Shown: in pieces, positions 25,190 through 34,653 of the stretch
Position numbering within the stretch: the first letter of the stretch is position 1
Layout: the number at the start of each line of letters is the position of its first letter
From: DAIDKA01 sp035487155
GTDB lineage: Bacteria > Pseudomonadota > Gammaproteobacteria > Steroidobacterales > Steroidobacteraceae
DNA: 64,000 nucleotides
Direction: 5' to 3'
Assembly: GCA_035487155.1 (NCBI GenBank)
Contig: DATHMK010000005.1
Location: 1 to 64,000 of the forward strand
Translations under genes and position numbers: made by a program
Notes under the pieces: model-generated
Databases searched by the model: none
Seen by the model: only the letters and a program-made list of their open reading frames with translations
Told to the model about the DNA's origin: nothing

Positions 25190-25971
25190 CTCCATCAATG
25201 CAAGGCAAGGCGGTCGTGATCACCGGTGGGGCCGGCATGATCGGGCATGCGGCGGCCATGACCCTCGCCAGGGCCGGCGCCGATGTGATGCTGGTGGACA
25301 TCAACGGTGCTGCGCTCGCGGCGCGCCGCGGTGCCGTGGAGGCCCTCGGCCGGCGCGTCGAGACCATGGTGGCCGATGTCAGCCAATGGGGCGATGTCCA
25401 GGCCTATGTGGCGCGGGCCCTGGAAGTGTTCGGACGCATCGATGGCTTCTTCAACAATGCCGGCATGGAAGGCAAGCTTGGCCCGATCTATGAGTATGAG
25501 GAAGCCGAGTACGACCGGATCGTCGCGGTGAATCAGAAGGGCATGTTCCTCGGCCTGCGCCATGTTCTGCCGGTGATGTTGCGGCAGGGTCAGGGTGCGG
25601 TGGTCAATACCGGATCGATTGCCAGTGAACGTGGCCTGGCAGGGGCCTGTGCCTACAACGCAACCAAGCACGCCGTCATCGGGCTTACCCGTACCGCCGC
25701 CAGTGAAGTCGGGGCGCAGGGGGTGAGGGTCAATGCGGTGATGCCGGGCGTCATCGACACGCCGCTCCTGGAGGCCATGCTGCGGATGATGTTCAAGGGC
25801 GATGTCGCCGCGGGCAAGAAGGTGCTGGGCAAAGTCGCCACCATGGATCGCATCGGAACGCCGGAGGAAGTGGGCGAGGTCGTGACCTTCCTGCTGTCCG
25901 AGGCCGCGAGCTTCGTCAATGGCGCGGCCTGGGCCGTCGATGGCGGGGCACTGGCGACTATCCGGCACTGA
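25186..25971 (+). CDS. Short-chain dehydrogenase/reductase
   Basis: This 261-residue classical SDR has TGGAGMIGHAAA near residue 13, FNNAGMEG near 90, the serine in NTGSIASERG, the catalytic Y-N-A-T-K and a C-terminal FVNGAAWAVDGG. It closes the operon of the phytoene-desaturase-like enzyme. Members of this branch commonly oxidise secondary alcohols in catabolism. The intergenic region after it, up to the repeat lipoprotein at 26118, is locally AT-rich around 26045-26085 and probably holds that gene's promoter. Confidence 0.9.
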   Translation: MTPSMQGKAVVITGGAGMIGHAAAMTLARAGADVMLVDINGAALAARRGAVEALGRRVETMVADVSQWGDVQAYVARALEVFGRIDGFFNNAGMEGKLGPIYEYEEAEYDRIVAVNQKGMFLGLRHVLPVMLRQGQGAVVNTGSIASERGLAGACAYNATKHAVIGLTRTAASEVGAQGVRVNAVMPGVIDTPLLEAMLRMMFKGDVAAGKKVLGKVATMDRIGTPEEVGEVVTFLLSEAASFVNGAAWAVDGGALATIRH

Positions 25972-26117
25972 CCCGCGCGGTGGGGGAAGCGCCATTGTCA
26001 CGGGCAGGTCAGCTGCATCCCTCGTCGGGACCAGATGCGGACTGGCTTTGTCTTATATTTACCCAACCCTTTGGTATGCTGAATTTCCCAGGTTGTTGGC
26101 TCGCCCCATCCGTATCA

Positions 26118-29100
26118 ATGGACCGCACGAAAATCTTCGGTCGTGGGCCGCCGATCGCAATGCTGCTGCTTCTGGTGGCCTGCGGCGGATCCCAGAATGT
26201 GGCTCAGGCACCGCCCGTTGCATCGATCAGTGCCGCGGCGACCACGGTTGGCAGCGGCGGAACGACCACCCTGACATGGACTTCGACCAACGCCACGGCC
26301 TGCACGGGCTCGGACGGTTGGACGGGCGCTTTGTCACCCAGCGGCAGCCAGATGACGGCTGCTCTGACGACGAGCACAACCTTTTCCCTCACCTGTAGCG
26401 GGCCGGGTGGCACGAGCTCGCCTGCTGCCGTCACGGTTGTCGTCGCACCTGCTGCCACTGTTACCTTGATGGCCAATCCGCAAACCGTCGTCGCGGGAGG
26501 TACCAGTACCCTCACATGGACCTCGACGAATGCCACCTCCTGCACCGCCTCGGGAGGATGGAGCGGTGCCCAGGCGACGGGCGGCACCCAGGCGACGGCC
26601 GCGCTGACAACCAGTACAACCTATTCCCTGACCTGCACCGGTCCGGGTGGCGCGAGCGCCCCTGCTGCCGTGACGATTGCCGTCGGCGCCGTGACGCCCC
26701 CCGCCACTGTCAGCCTGACGGCCAATCCGCAGTCGGTAGTCGTGGGAGCTACCAGCACCCTCACATGGACCTCGACGAATGCCACCTCCTGCACTGCCTC
26801 GGGAGGATGGACCGGTGCCCAGGCGACGAGCGGCACCCAGGTGACGGCCGCGCTGACAACCAGTACAACCTATTCCCTGACCTGCACGGGTGCGGGCGGC
26901 GCGAGCGCCCCTGCTGCCGTGACGATTGCCGTCGGTGCCGTGGCGCCGCCCGCCACTGTCAGCCTGGCGGCCAATCCGCAGACGGTCGCCGCGGGGGCTA
27001 CCAGTACCCTCACATGGACCTCGACCAATGGCACTTCCTGCACCGCCTCGGGAGGATGGACCGGTGCCCAGGCGACGAGCGGCACCCAGGTGACGGCGGG
27101 GCTGACAGCCAGTACAACCTATTCCCTGACCTGCACGGGTGCGGGCGGCGCGAGCACCCCTGCCGCTGTGACGGTTGTCGTCGCACCCGTTGCCACCGTC
27201 ACCTTGATGGCCAGTCCGCAGTCGGTCGCCGCCGGGGCGACCAGTACCCTCACATGGACCTCGACCAATGCCACTTCCTGCACCGCCTCGGGAGGATGGA
27301 CCGGTACCGAGCCGACGGGCGGTACCCAAGTGACGGCGGCGCTGACGACCAGTACCTCCTATTCCCTGACCTGCACGGGTCCGGGCGGCCTCAGCGCGCC
27401 TTCCGCCGTCACCGTTGCCGTGGTGCCCGTGCCCACCGTCACGCTGGCGGCCAATCCGCAGTTGGTCGCGGCGGGCGGCACTTCGACGTTGACGTGGACC
27501 TCGACCAATGCCACCGCCTGCACCGCCTCCGGTGCATGGAGCGGCGCTGAGCCGACGAGCGGTACCGCGGGTACCGGTGCCCTCTCGGCGAACGCCACCT
27601 ATTCGCTCGTATGCAGCGGCATCGGCGGTACCAGCAATACGGCATCCGCGACCGTGACCATCGGGTACAGCGGCCCGCTCACCTTATCTCCCCAAACGGC
27701 AGCGATCACGCAGTCGCAGACGCTGCAATTCGCAACCGTGCCGACAGGCGCCGCGGTCACGTGGACGGTGGACGGGATCAGCAATGGCAATGCCACCGTG
27801 GGCTCCGTGAACGCAAGCGGCCTTTACACTCCGGGAACCGCCGCCGGGGTCCACGCCGTGATTGCCACGGATGCTGTCAATTCTGCGCAGTCCGCAAATG
27901 CCTCCGTGGCCGTCACTGATCTCACCGGCGTGTACACCGCTCACAATGATGTCAGCCGCGACGGCACCAACAGCCACGAGTTCGCGCTGACCACCGCCAA
28001 CGTCAACACGACCAGCTTCGGCAAGCTCTTTTCATGTGTAGCCGATGGCGCTATCTACGCACAACCGCTCTGGGTCGCGAACCTAACCGTGAACGGCGCC
28101 CAACACAATGTAGTGTTCGTGGCCACGGCTCATGACGGCCTGTTTGCATTCGACGCCGATGCCAGCCCGTGCGTAACCCTATGGTCGGTCAACCTCATCG
28201 ATACCGCCCATGGCGGATCGGCCGGCGAAACCACCGTGCCGTCGGGGACCTCTGGCAACATCGTGGGACAGAGTTTCGGTGACATCACCCCGGAGGTCGG
28301 GGTCATTGGTACACCCGTCATAGATCCGGCCAGCAATACGCTCTACGTGATCAGCAAGTCGGTCAATTCCGCGCACACGGTTTTCTATCAGCGACTCCAT
28401 GCCATCAACCTGACTACAGGGCAGGAAAGGACTGCTTCGCCAATCACCGTCGCGGCCGGCTATACCGGCAGCGGCGGTACGGTGACCACATTCAATTCCC
28501 AGACGGAGGCGCAACGCAGTGGCCTTGCGCTGGTGAATGGTGTCGTCTATGTCGCCTGGGCCTCGCATGAGGACACGGGACCCTATTTTGGATGGATCGC
28601 GGGCTACACCTACAATGGCAGTGCATTCAATCTCACGCAGGTGCTGAACGTCACGCCCGACGGCACGGAGGGCGGCATCTGGATGAGTGGCGGCGCACCA
28701 GCGGCTGATTCAAATAATCAACTGTACGTCATCACGGGTAACGGCACGTTCGATGCCACGAACAGCGGCGCACCGAATGATGACTACGGCGACTCGCTGC
28801 TGAAGCTGTCTTCTTCACTGACCGTTGCGCAGTACTTCACACCCTCGGACCAGTTGACGGATGAGCAGAATGACCAGGACTTCGGTGCCGGCGGGGCAGT
28901 CGTGCTGGTTGATTTGCCCGCCGGCAGCCCCGTCACCCACCTGGTAATGGGCGGCGGCAAGGACAGCAGCCTGTACGTCCTGAATCGCGACAACCTGGGA
29001 GGGTTTGGTGATGGTGCGGCGGTCCAGCAGGTTTCAATGGGCCACGGCATCTTCTGCACGGGCGCATTCTGGAATAATACCTTCTACCTTGCCGCAGCGA

Positions 29101-29507
29101 GCGGCGCGCTGCGCGCCTATTCGCTGAACCCAGCGATTCCACAATTTACCCTCAGCTCCTCGTCTCCCACTTCGTATCCCTGGCCTGGCACCACGCCTTC
29201 GGTGTCGGCCGCAGGCACACAGCAGGGCATCGTCTGGGCACTCGACAACCATCTGTATTGTACGAATCAATCCCCCGGCTGCGGTCCGACCGTGCTGCAC
29301 GCCTACGACGCCACCAACGTAGCAACGGAGTTGTGGAACAGCGCAATCACCGGCAACGACGCGGCTGGCAATGCCGTCAAGTTCACCGTGCCCACGACTG
29401 CCAACGGCAAGGTCTATGTCGGGACTCGGGGTAACAATACCGGCGGCGCTTATGGTTCAACCAGCTCCTCCGGTGAACTAGATGTCTACGGTCTCAAGCC
29501 GATGTAA
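26118..29507 (+). CDS. Lipoprotein with six Ig-like repeats and a beta-propeller-like domain
   Basis: The start chosen is ATG 26118, which gives a signal peptide ending in a lipobox (LLLLVAC at about 16-22) and a protein of 1129 residues; the frame stays open upstream but without a signal. Residues 34 to about 515 are six bacterial Ig-like repeats. Each has LTWTSTNAT near its start and a pair of cysteines (TxC and YSLTCxG) that could form one disulphide. A further Big-type domain follows (about 520-605). The remaining 520 residues contain strand-rich segments such as GAIYAQPLWVANL and VFVATAHDGLFAFDADA, typical of PQQ-like or quinoprotein-type propellers. It is likely surface-anchored. Ligand and function are unknown. 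Confidence 0.85.
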   Translation: MDRTKIFGRGPPIAMLLLLVACGGSQNVAQAPPVASISAAATTVGSGGTTTLTWTSTNATACTGSDGWTGALSPSGSQMTAALTTSTTFSLTCSGPGGTSSPAAVTVVVAPAATVTLMANPQTVVAGGTSTLTWTSTNATSCTASGGWSGAQATGGTQATAALTTSTTYSLTCTGPGGASAPAAVTIAVGAVTPPATVSLTANPQSVVVGATSTLTWTSTNATSCTASGGWTGAQATSGTQVTAALTTSTTYSLTCTGAGGASAPAAVTIAVGAVAPPATVSLAANPQTVAAGATSTLTWTSTNGTSCTASGGWTGAQATSGTQVTAGLTASTTYSLTCTGAGGASTPAAVTVVVAPVATVTLMASPQSVAAGATSTLTWTSTNATSCTASGGWTGTEPTGGTQVTAALTTSTSYSLTCTGPGGLSAPSAVTVAVVPVPTVTLAANPQLVAAGGTSTLTWTSTNATACTASGAWSGAEPTSGTAGTGALSANATYSLVCSGIGGTSNTASATVTIGYSGPLTLSPQTAAITQSQTLQFATVPTGAAVTWTVDGISNGNATVGSVNASGLYTPGTAAGVHAVIATDAVNSAQSANASVAVTDLTGVYTAHNDVSRDGTNSHEFALTTANVNTTSFGKLFSCVADGAIYAQPLWVANLTVNGAQHNVVFVATAHDGLFAFDADASPCVTLWSVNLIDTAHGGSAGETTVPSGTSGNIVGQSFGDITPEVGVIGTPVIDPASNTLYVISKSVNSAHTVFYQRLHAINLTTGQERTASPITVAAGYTGSGGTVTTFNSQTEAQRSGLALVNGVVYVAWASHEDTGPYFGWIAGYTYNGSAFNLTQVLNVTPDGTEGGIWMSGGAPAADSNNQLYVITGNGTFDATNSGAPNDDYGDSLLKLSSSLTVAQYFTPSDQLTDEQNDQDFGAGGAVVLVDLPAGSPVTHLVMGGGKDSSLYVLNRDNLGGFGDGAAVQQVSMGHGIFCTGAFWNNTFYLAAASGALRAYSLNPAIPQFTLSSSSPTSYPWPGTTPSVSAAGTQQGIVWALDNHLYCTNQSPGCGPTVLHAYDATNVATELWNSAITGNDAAGNAVKFTVPTTANGKVYVGTRGNNTGGAYGSTSSSGELDVYGLKPM
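26217..27671 (+). repeat. Six tandem in-frame repeats of about 240 bp
   Basis: Units begin near 26217, 26454, 26703, 26952, 27192 and 27432, so periods are 237, 249, 249, 240 and 240 bp. Units 2 to 5 are nearly identical over long stretches, for example around the codons for LTWTSTNATSCTASGGW. Such near-identity suggests recent duplication or gene conversion and predicts copy-number variation between strains. Confidence 0.9.
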
Positions 29508-29536
29508 AGGCAGTAGTGCGTTCGCAGACGGGCATT

Positions 29537-30619
29537 TTATTCATTGCGGCGCGCACGCTTAGGCACGAACGCCAGGAAGCGCAGCGGATTGTCCACCGTG
29601 ATCTTATGCAGCGTCGCATCATCGACGCCTGCGGCCTTGAGCTTGGGTGCGAACACCGTGATGGGCCGCGCGTAACCGCGGGACGCATCACCTGAAATCA
29701 GGATGTGATCCGTGAACCCCGCCTCGATCAGGCCCATGACCAGCGGCACCACCGCGGCGTCGCGCGGGCTGCCCTGACGGTCGAAACCCACATAACCGCC
29801 GCGACGGCAGATGGCCTTGTGCACATACAGCGCCGGATCGGTCAGATTGCCCAGATGGCCGATCGCAACCCGGCGCGGATCCACTCCGGCATCCTCCAGG
29901 ATATCCAGCTGCTCCAAGGCGGATTTTCCGGGAATGCCGGTATGGGTGAAGATGGACAGATTGGTGGCCAGATGCGCCTTGCCCACGGCACGGAAGACCC
30001 GGCGCTCCAGCGCCGTGATGTCATCCCAGGAGCCGATTTCCCCATAGGCGCCGGCGGGATATTCGTCGGCCTGACGGATCAGGGCCTGTGTGATCTGCGC
30101 CTCACTCATGCCCGCCAGTTCCTTCGGATAGAAGGGCTGAGTGTAGAAGCCGGCACCCTTGACCACCGGCAGGCCCGACATTCTCGCCGCTTCGCGAATG
30201 AACTTCAGGTCCATGCCGGCGCCTTCGAGGCTGGCATCCACGATGCAGGCCACGCCATCGTGCTGCGCATCGCGCAGTTCCTGCGCCATGAGCTCGACAT
30301 TGCGCATCGGGTCCGGGCCCGGCGGCGCCGGCGGCGGACCGCTTGCGGCTTGGGGCAGGCTGATGCCCTGAGCGGCGAGAACAGCCTGGGAGGCTGCGCG
30401 GAATCGCGCATTGAAATCTTCGCCCAGCGACAGATGTTCGTGGAACAGGGTCGCACCGCCGGCGAGGTCTTCGGGCCGATAGTCCTTGAACAAGGTGCGG
30501 ATGATGGCACCCTTGGGATAGGCCGGGGTCTGGGCCCGGGCGGCCAGCGGCTCCAGGCCCAAGGCCACTGCACCGATTCCCAGAAGCTCCAATGCCTCGC
30601 GACGAGTCAGGCCTGCCAT
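29537..30619 (-). CDS. Phosphotriesterase-family hydrolase, exported
   Basis: This protein is 360 residues from ATG 30619 (ribosome-binding site gagg). It begins with a Tat-like TRREALELLG followed by a hydrophobic stretch and an AQ/AR cleavage region. The TIM-barrel metal site is visible as HEHLS (H-x-H) near residue 63, the later FTHTGIPG and IGHLGN histidines and the Asp of SGDASR. The usual bridging carbamylated lysine position reads YGEIGSW, so a glutamate may replace it, as in phosphotriesterase-homology proteins. Lactonase or esterase activity is as likely as phosphotriesterase. It is divergent from the GST genes. Confidence 0.85.
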   Translation of the reverse strand: MAGLTRREALELLGIGAVALGLEPLAARAQTPAYPKGAIIRTLFKDYRPEDLAGGATLFHEHLSLGEDFNARFRAASQAVLAAQGISLPQAASGPPPAPPGPDPMRNVELMAQELRDAQHDGVACIVDASLEGAGMDLKFIREAARMSGLPVVKGAGFYTQPFYPKELAGMSEAQITQALIRQADEYPAGAYGEIGSWDDITALERRVFRAVGKAHLATNLSIFTHTGIPGKSALEQLDILEDAGVDPRRVAIGHLGNLTDPALYVHKAICRRGGYVGFDRQGSPRDAAVVPLVMGLIEAGFTDHILISGDASRGYARPITVFAPKLKAAGVDDATLHKITVDNPLRFLAFVPKRARRNE

Positions 30620-30744
30620 GCGAACCTCACGAGCCGGTGAATCCAGCCGGCCGAGCATACACCGGCAGCCGCCGCTTGCACTCTCAGGCGCGCGGATCCT
30701 GGCGCGGCGTTGCATGATTGGGGCATCAAGGGGGACCGTTGATC

Positions 30745-31530
30745 ATGCTTACGATCTACCACTGGGAGCCCAATGCCAACTCGGGCAAACCCATTCTGGC
30801 AGCCTTCGAGAAGGGCGTGGAGTTCGAGAGCCGCTATATCGACATGCTGGCCTTCGAGCAGCACGCGCCGGAGTACCTGAAGATCAATCCCAACGGTACC
30901 GTGCCGGCCATGATTCACGACGGCGTGCTGGTGCCGGAGTCCACGGTGATGATGGAGTACATCGATGGCACCTTCGAAGGACCCAGGCTGCGGCCCGAGG
31001 ACCCCTTCGAACGCTGGCGCATGCGCTGGTGGTGCCGCTATTTCGATCAGGTCGTCGGGCCTTCGATCAGCATGTTCGGCTGGAGCTTTTTCGTGGGACC
31101 GGCCATGCGGCAGCGGGATCCGGAGGAATTGCGGGCGCGCATCGAGCGTATTCCCCTGAAGGAGCGCCGCATCGCCTGGTCCAAGGCCATCTACGGCACT
31201 TTTTCACCTGAAGAGATGACCGAGTCCGGCCGGCGCATCGCCGCGGGCGTCAGAGAGCTGGAAGCGGCCCTGAGCGAGCGTCCCTGGGTGGCTGGAAATT
31301 CCTACTCGCTTGCGGATATCGCCGGTTTCAACATGTTGGCCGGGTTGCCGCTGATGAATCCGCAGGTGGCCAATGACGCGGTCACGCCGCACATCCTGGA
31401 GTGGCTGCGCAAGATCAACGAGCGGCCGGCCATCCGCCGCAGCTTCGCGCTCGGCCGCACCGAACTGGTACGCCGCTACGCGCATCTTGATCGCAAGGCT
31501 GCGACCGGCGCGGGAGGCCAGCATGCTTGA
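30745..31530 (+). CDS. Glutathione S-transferase, LigF-like
   Basis: This protein is 261 residues from ATG 30745 with a ggggga ribosome-binding site. The N-terminal thioredoxin-fold domain has IYHWEPNANSGKPI, a cis-proline in NPNGTVPAMIHDG and ESTVMMEYIDGTF; the C-terminal helical domain has a long insertion with IPLKERRIAWSKAIYGTF. These features, including FEQH and the GW near residue 113, match the LigF-type beta-etherase subgroup. LigF of Sphingobium SYK-6 cleaves lignin beta-aryl ethers with glutathione. The next gene overlaps it and encodes a related GST. The substrate is inferred only. Confidence 0.85.
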   Translation: MLTIYHWEPNANSGKPILAAFEKGVEFESRYIDMLAFEQHAPEYLKINPNGTVPAMIHDGVLVPESTVMMEYIDGTFEGPRLRPEDPFERWRMRWWCRYFDQVVGPSISMFGWSFFVGPAMRQRDPEELRARIERIPLKERRIAWSKAIYGTFSPEEMTESGRRIAAGVRELEAALSERPWVAGNSYSLADIAGFNMLAGLPLMNPQVANDAVTPHILEWLRKINERPAIRRSFALGRTELVRRYAHLDRKAATGAGGQHA

Positions 31531-32311
31531 GCTGTATCACTGGGAGCCCAATGGCAGCTGGCTCAAGCCGCTGATCGCCCTGCATGAGAAGGGACTGGAA
31601 TTTCGCAGCCGCTACGTCGAGGTGCTGTCCTTCGAGCAGCATCGGCCGGATTTTCTGCAGCCGGCGCGCGAGACAGCGCTGCCGCTGGAGGGTGAGGGAC
31701 CGATCCTCGTCCATGAGGGAAGGCAGATCACCGAGTCGTTGTTCATCATGGAGTATCTCGAGGACGCCTATCCGCAACGGCCGCTGCGCCCGGCGCAACC
31801 CCTCCTGCATGCGAGAATTCTCGCCTGGGGGCGTTTCATCAACGAGGTGCTCATGCCGGCGGTGAGTACCCTGGGCTGCCATGCCTTTCTTGGGCCGCAG
31901 CTCAAGGCGCAGTCCTCGACCGCGCTTCCGGCACGGGTCGCGCAGCTGCCGAGCGGCTACCTGCGCGAGGGCTGGCAGAGTGCTCTCGCCAACGACTATC
32001 CACAGGATCTACTAGAGGATTCCCGGCGCAAGGTGGCACTGGGGGTGCGGCGCCTGGAGGATGCCCTGGCGAGCACGCCGTGGCTGCTGGGGACCAGCTA
32101 TACCCTGGCTGATATCGATGCCTTTTCGATCTGCAATGCCCTGCCGACACTGACACCGGAGCTGGTGAGTGCGAACGCCACGCCGCAGCTACTGCGCTGG
32201 CTGACGCGCATTCGCGAGCGGCCCGCGGTGCGTGCCGCCCTGGGGACCAGCCGCACGGGCCGGCCGGAACAGGCCTTTGCACCCGGGCCTGAGCATTCAC
32301 GCTGGGGTTAA
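31523..32311 (+). CDS. Glutathione S-transferase, LigF-like
   Basis: This protein is 262 residues from ATG 31523, overlapping the previous GST by 8 bp. It starts LELYHWEPNGSWLKPL and has SFEQHRPDFL, but the cis-proline region is altered (ARETALPLEGEGPILVHEG instead of NPxGxVPxL). This may change glutathione binding. The helical domain keeps LRPAQPLLHARILAWGRFINE and the long YLREGWQSAL linker. It is a divergent copy of the upstream GST, perhaps the partner of a heterodimer or a sub-functionalised beta-etherase. Confidence 0.83.
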   Translation: MLELYHWEPNGSWLKPLIALHEKGLEFRSRYVEVLSFEQHRPDFLQPARETALPLEGEGPILVHEGRQITESLFIMEYLEDAYPQRPLRPAQPLLHARILAWGRFINEVLMPAVSTLGCHAFLGPQLKAQSSTALPARVAQLPSGYLREGWQSALANDYPQDLLEDSRRKVALGVRRLEDALASTPWLLGTSYTLADIDAFSICNALPTLTPELVSANATPQLLRWLTRIRERPAVRAALGTSRTGRPEQAFAPGPEHSRWG

Positions 32312-32327
32312 TGAGGAGTGTCGCGCC

Positions 32328-32996
32328 ATGATTGATTTGTATACCGCCGAAACACCCAACGGCTGGAAGATCTCCATCACCCTGGAAGAGCTTGCCATGC
32401 CCTACACGGTGCACGCTGTGGCGTTGTCCAAGAATGAACAGAAGGCGCCGGATTACCTGAAGATCAATCCCAACGGCCGCATCCCGACCATCATCGACCG
32501 GGACAACGGCGACTTTGCGGTGTTCGAATCCGGCGCCATCATGATTTATCTCGCCGAAAAGGCCGGGAGGCTGCTGCCAACGGACGTCAAGGGCCGCTCG
32601 CGGGTCATTCAGTGGCTGATGTTCCAGATGGGCGGCATCGGCCCGATGATGGGCCAGGCCAATGTCTTCCTGCGCTATGCGCCGGAGAAGATTCCCTACG
32701 CCATCGACCGCTACCAGCGCGAGGTGCGGCGACTGCTGGAGGTTCTCAACGGGCGGCTTGCCGACAACGAGTTTCTGGCCGGCGAGTATTCGATTGCCGA
32801 TATCGCGAACTGGTCCTGGGTCAGCGGTTACGCCTGGTCGGGCGTCACGATTGACGGGCTCACCCACCTGCAGCGCTGGATCGAGACCCTCGCAGCCCGT
32901 CCGGCCGTCAAGCGCGGGCGTGCAGTGCCGCCACCCGCGGACCTGGGTGCGCAGGATGCCAGGACGGTGGAGGGTGCGCGCAAGTTCCTCGCCTGA
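32328..32996 (+). CDS. Glutathione S-transferase, YghU/YfcG-like
   Basis: This protein is 222 residues from ATG 32328 with a gagg ribosome-binding site. It has the nu-class pattern ETPNGWKISITLEELAMPY at residues 8-26, KINPNGRIPTIID with the cis-proline, FESGAIMIYLAEKAG and the C-terminal ADNEFLAGEYSIADIANWSW. Nu-class GSTs have disulphide-bond reductase and peroxidase activity and can remove glutathione from adducts. In beta-ether cleavage a third GST (LigG) performs such a deglutathionylation, so this gene could play that role here. It lies 17 bp after the LigF-like pair. Confidence 0.87.
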   Translation: MIDLYTAETPNGWKISITLEELAMPYTVHAVALSKNEQKAPDYLKINPNGRIPTIIDRDNGDFAVFESGAIMIYLAEKAGRLLPTDVKGRSRVIQWLMFQMGGIGPMMGQANVFLRYAPEKIPYAIDRYQREVRRLLEVLNGRLADNEFLAGEYSIADIANWSWVSGYAWSGVTIDGLTHLQRWIETLAARPAVKRGRAVPPPADLGAQDARTVEGARKFLA

Positions 32997-33007
32997 GCCC
33001 AGGCTCT

Positions 33008-33874
33008 TCAGTCCTTGACCGGCAGCGTGCGGCTCGCGGCAACCAGCGCGCGCCGCCGCTCCTCGAAACCACCACGGCCCGGCGGCACGTCCTGATCTTG
33101 CGGAAAGGCCGCGTCCAGCATGGCGTGGAGTTCGCGGACTTCGTCGCGAAATTCCATATGGGTGAGAATGTAGGGGGCGTTGTGGCGGATGCCCTCCACG
33201 ACTCTCGCGCCCAGTTCCTCCGGGTCCATCCAGGAGGCCGTCATTTCCCTGGCCGCGGCCCGCGCCGCCTCATTCGGCGCGCCGGCCTCGATGATCCGCG
33301 TTCGGGTGCCCCCCGGAAACAGACAGGATACCCCGATGCCATGCGGTGCCATCGACATGCGCAGGGACTCGGTGAAGCCGCGCACCGCGAATTTCGCCGT
33401 CTGATAGGCGCCCAGGCCGACGAGCGGCAGCGGGACCAGCCCTGCCATCGAGGAGGTATTGACGATGTGGCCGCCTTCGCCATGGCCGATGATCAGCGGC
33501 GCAATGATCTTGGTGCAGTTCACGACGCCACCCAGATTGACACGCAGCGCCTTATCCCAGGCATCGAAGTCCGCATCGTGAGTGTCGCCGCCGCCGCCAA
33601 TGCCGGCGTTGTTGCACAGTACATGGATCCTGCCGAACATCCGGATGGCCTCCTGGGCGGCGGCGCGGACCTGGTCGCGATCCCCGACATCCGCCTGCAC
33701 CAGGTGCACGTCCGCCCGTGCGCGCAGCGTGTCGCGCAGCTCATCCAGATAGGCTGCATTGAAGTCGACGATCACACACTTCATGTCCAGCTTCAGAAAA
33801 TTCTGCACCAGCCCAAGGCCGATGCCGCTGGCACCGCCGGTCACCAGTGCCACCCGGTCCTTGAATAGCTTCAT
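33008..33874 (-). CDS. Short-chain dehydrogenase/reductase, LigD-like
   Basis: This 288-residue protein has VTGGASGIGLGL near residue 11, CNNAGIGGGG near 89, NTSSMAG, the catalytic Y-Q-T-A-K and a long C-terminal extension (ALVAASRTLPVKD) typical of the LigD/LigO group rather than of 250-residue SDRs. LigD-type enzymes oxidise the benzylic alcohol of beta-aryl ethers to a ketone before GST cleavage. The gene lies 7 bp downstream of a LigF-like GST in the same minus-strand operon. Confidence 0.88.
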   Translation of the reverse strand: MKLFKDRVALVTGGASGIGLGLVQNFLKLDMKCVIVDFNAAYLDELRDTLRARADVHLVQADVGDRDQVRAAAQEAIRMFGRIHVLCNNAGIGGGGDTHDADFDAWDKALRVNLGGVVNCTKIIAPLIIGHGEGGHIVNTSSMAGLVPLPLVGLGAYQTAKFAVRGFTESLRMSMAPHGIGVSCLFPGGTRTRIIEAGAPNEAARAAAREMTASWMDPEELGARVVEGIRHNAPYILTHMEFRDEVRELHAMLDAAFPQDQDVPPGRGGFEERRRALVAASRTLPVKD

Positions 33875-33880
33875 GGCGGG

Positions 33881-34642
33881 TCAGTGCGCTTCGCCGGTGA
33901 AGGTACGAAACGCAGGGTTGGTGCGATCCGGCATGGCAAAGGCCGCCTTGACGCCCGGGCGCTCGAACATGCGCTGCACCCAGCCGCTCAGGTGCGGTGC
34001 ACGTGATTCGACCTTCATCTGTGGAAACAGGCGCTGCAGGGCCATGCCGCCGATGGCAAAGAAATTGATATCGGCCAGTGTGTACATGTCACCCGCGAGC
34101 CACGGACTGTGCTGCAGCTGCTGTTCGATTTTGTCCACCGCCACCTCGATCTTGCGGGTGGCATTGGCCAGATCCGACTCGCTGAAGCCGGAGCGGGCGG
34201 TCCGCCATTTCTCGCGCTGTTCGTACAGCGGGATGCGCGCCATCAGCCGTTCGAACTCGCCGGCTTCGACCGAGCGCGCGATGGCGCCGACCAGGCGATG
34301 CCAGCCATGCATGGAGACGTAATTCATGACGTGTTCGTCGCAGAACTTGTTCCAGCAACGCATGCGCGCCTTGCCCAGGGGGTCGGCCGGACGCAGTGGC
34401 GCTGCCTCGGGAAACGCATCCTCCAGGTATTCCCCGATCACGGTGGTGTGCGTGATGATCTGTCCGTCATGATCCAATACCGGCACCTGGCCTTCCGGAT
34501 TGATGGCCACGAACCAGGGCTCGTGCTGCTCGAACTTGTGCAGGTCGATGTAGACGCTTTCAAAGGGCAGGCCCTTCTCCTTGATGGTGATCAGTGCCTT
34601 CAGGGAATTGGCCGCCGGTTCGGCATGATATAGCTTCAGCAT
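33881..34642 (-). CDS. Glutathione S-transferase, LigF-type beta-etherase-like
   Basis: This protein is 253 residues from ATG 34642 with an AAGGA ribosome-binding site. It most closely recalls LigF: YHAEPAANSLKAL, KFEQHEPWF, INPEGQVPVLDHDG, VIGEYLEDAFPE, LRPADPLGKARMRCW and the helix IPLYEQREKWRTARSGF. LigF removes the phenolic group from the beta-keto ether with glutathione. It sits between two LigD-like SDR genes on the same strand, the combination expected for oxidation followed by ether cleavage. Confidence 0.88.
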   Translation of the reverse strand: MLKLYHAEPAANSLKALITIKEKGLPFESVYIDLHKFEQHEPWFVAINPEGQVPVLDHDGQIITHTTVIGEYLEDAFPEAAPLRPADPLGKARMRCWNKFCDEHVMNYVSMHGWHRLVGAIARSVEAGEFERLMARIPLYEQREKWRTARSGFSESDLANATRKIEVAVDKIEQQLQHSPWLAGDMYTLADINFFAIGGMALQRLFPQMKVESRAPHLSGWVQRMFERPGVKAAFAMPDRTNPAFRTFTGEAH

Positions 34643-34653
34643 GGTCGGGTTCC

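Noticed and set aside
26217..27671. CRISPR array or satellite DNA
   Set aside because: The repeats are in-frame coding units of about 240 bp without spacers.
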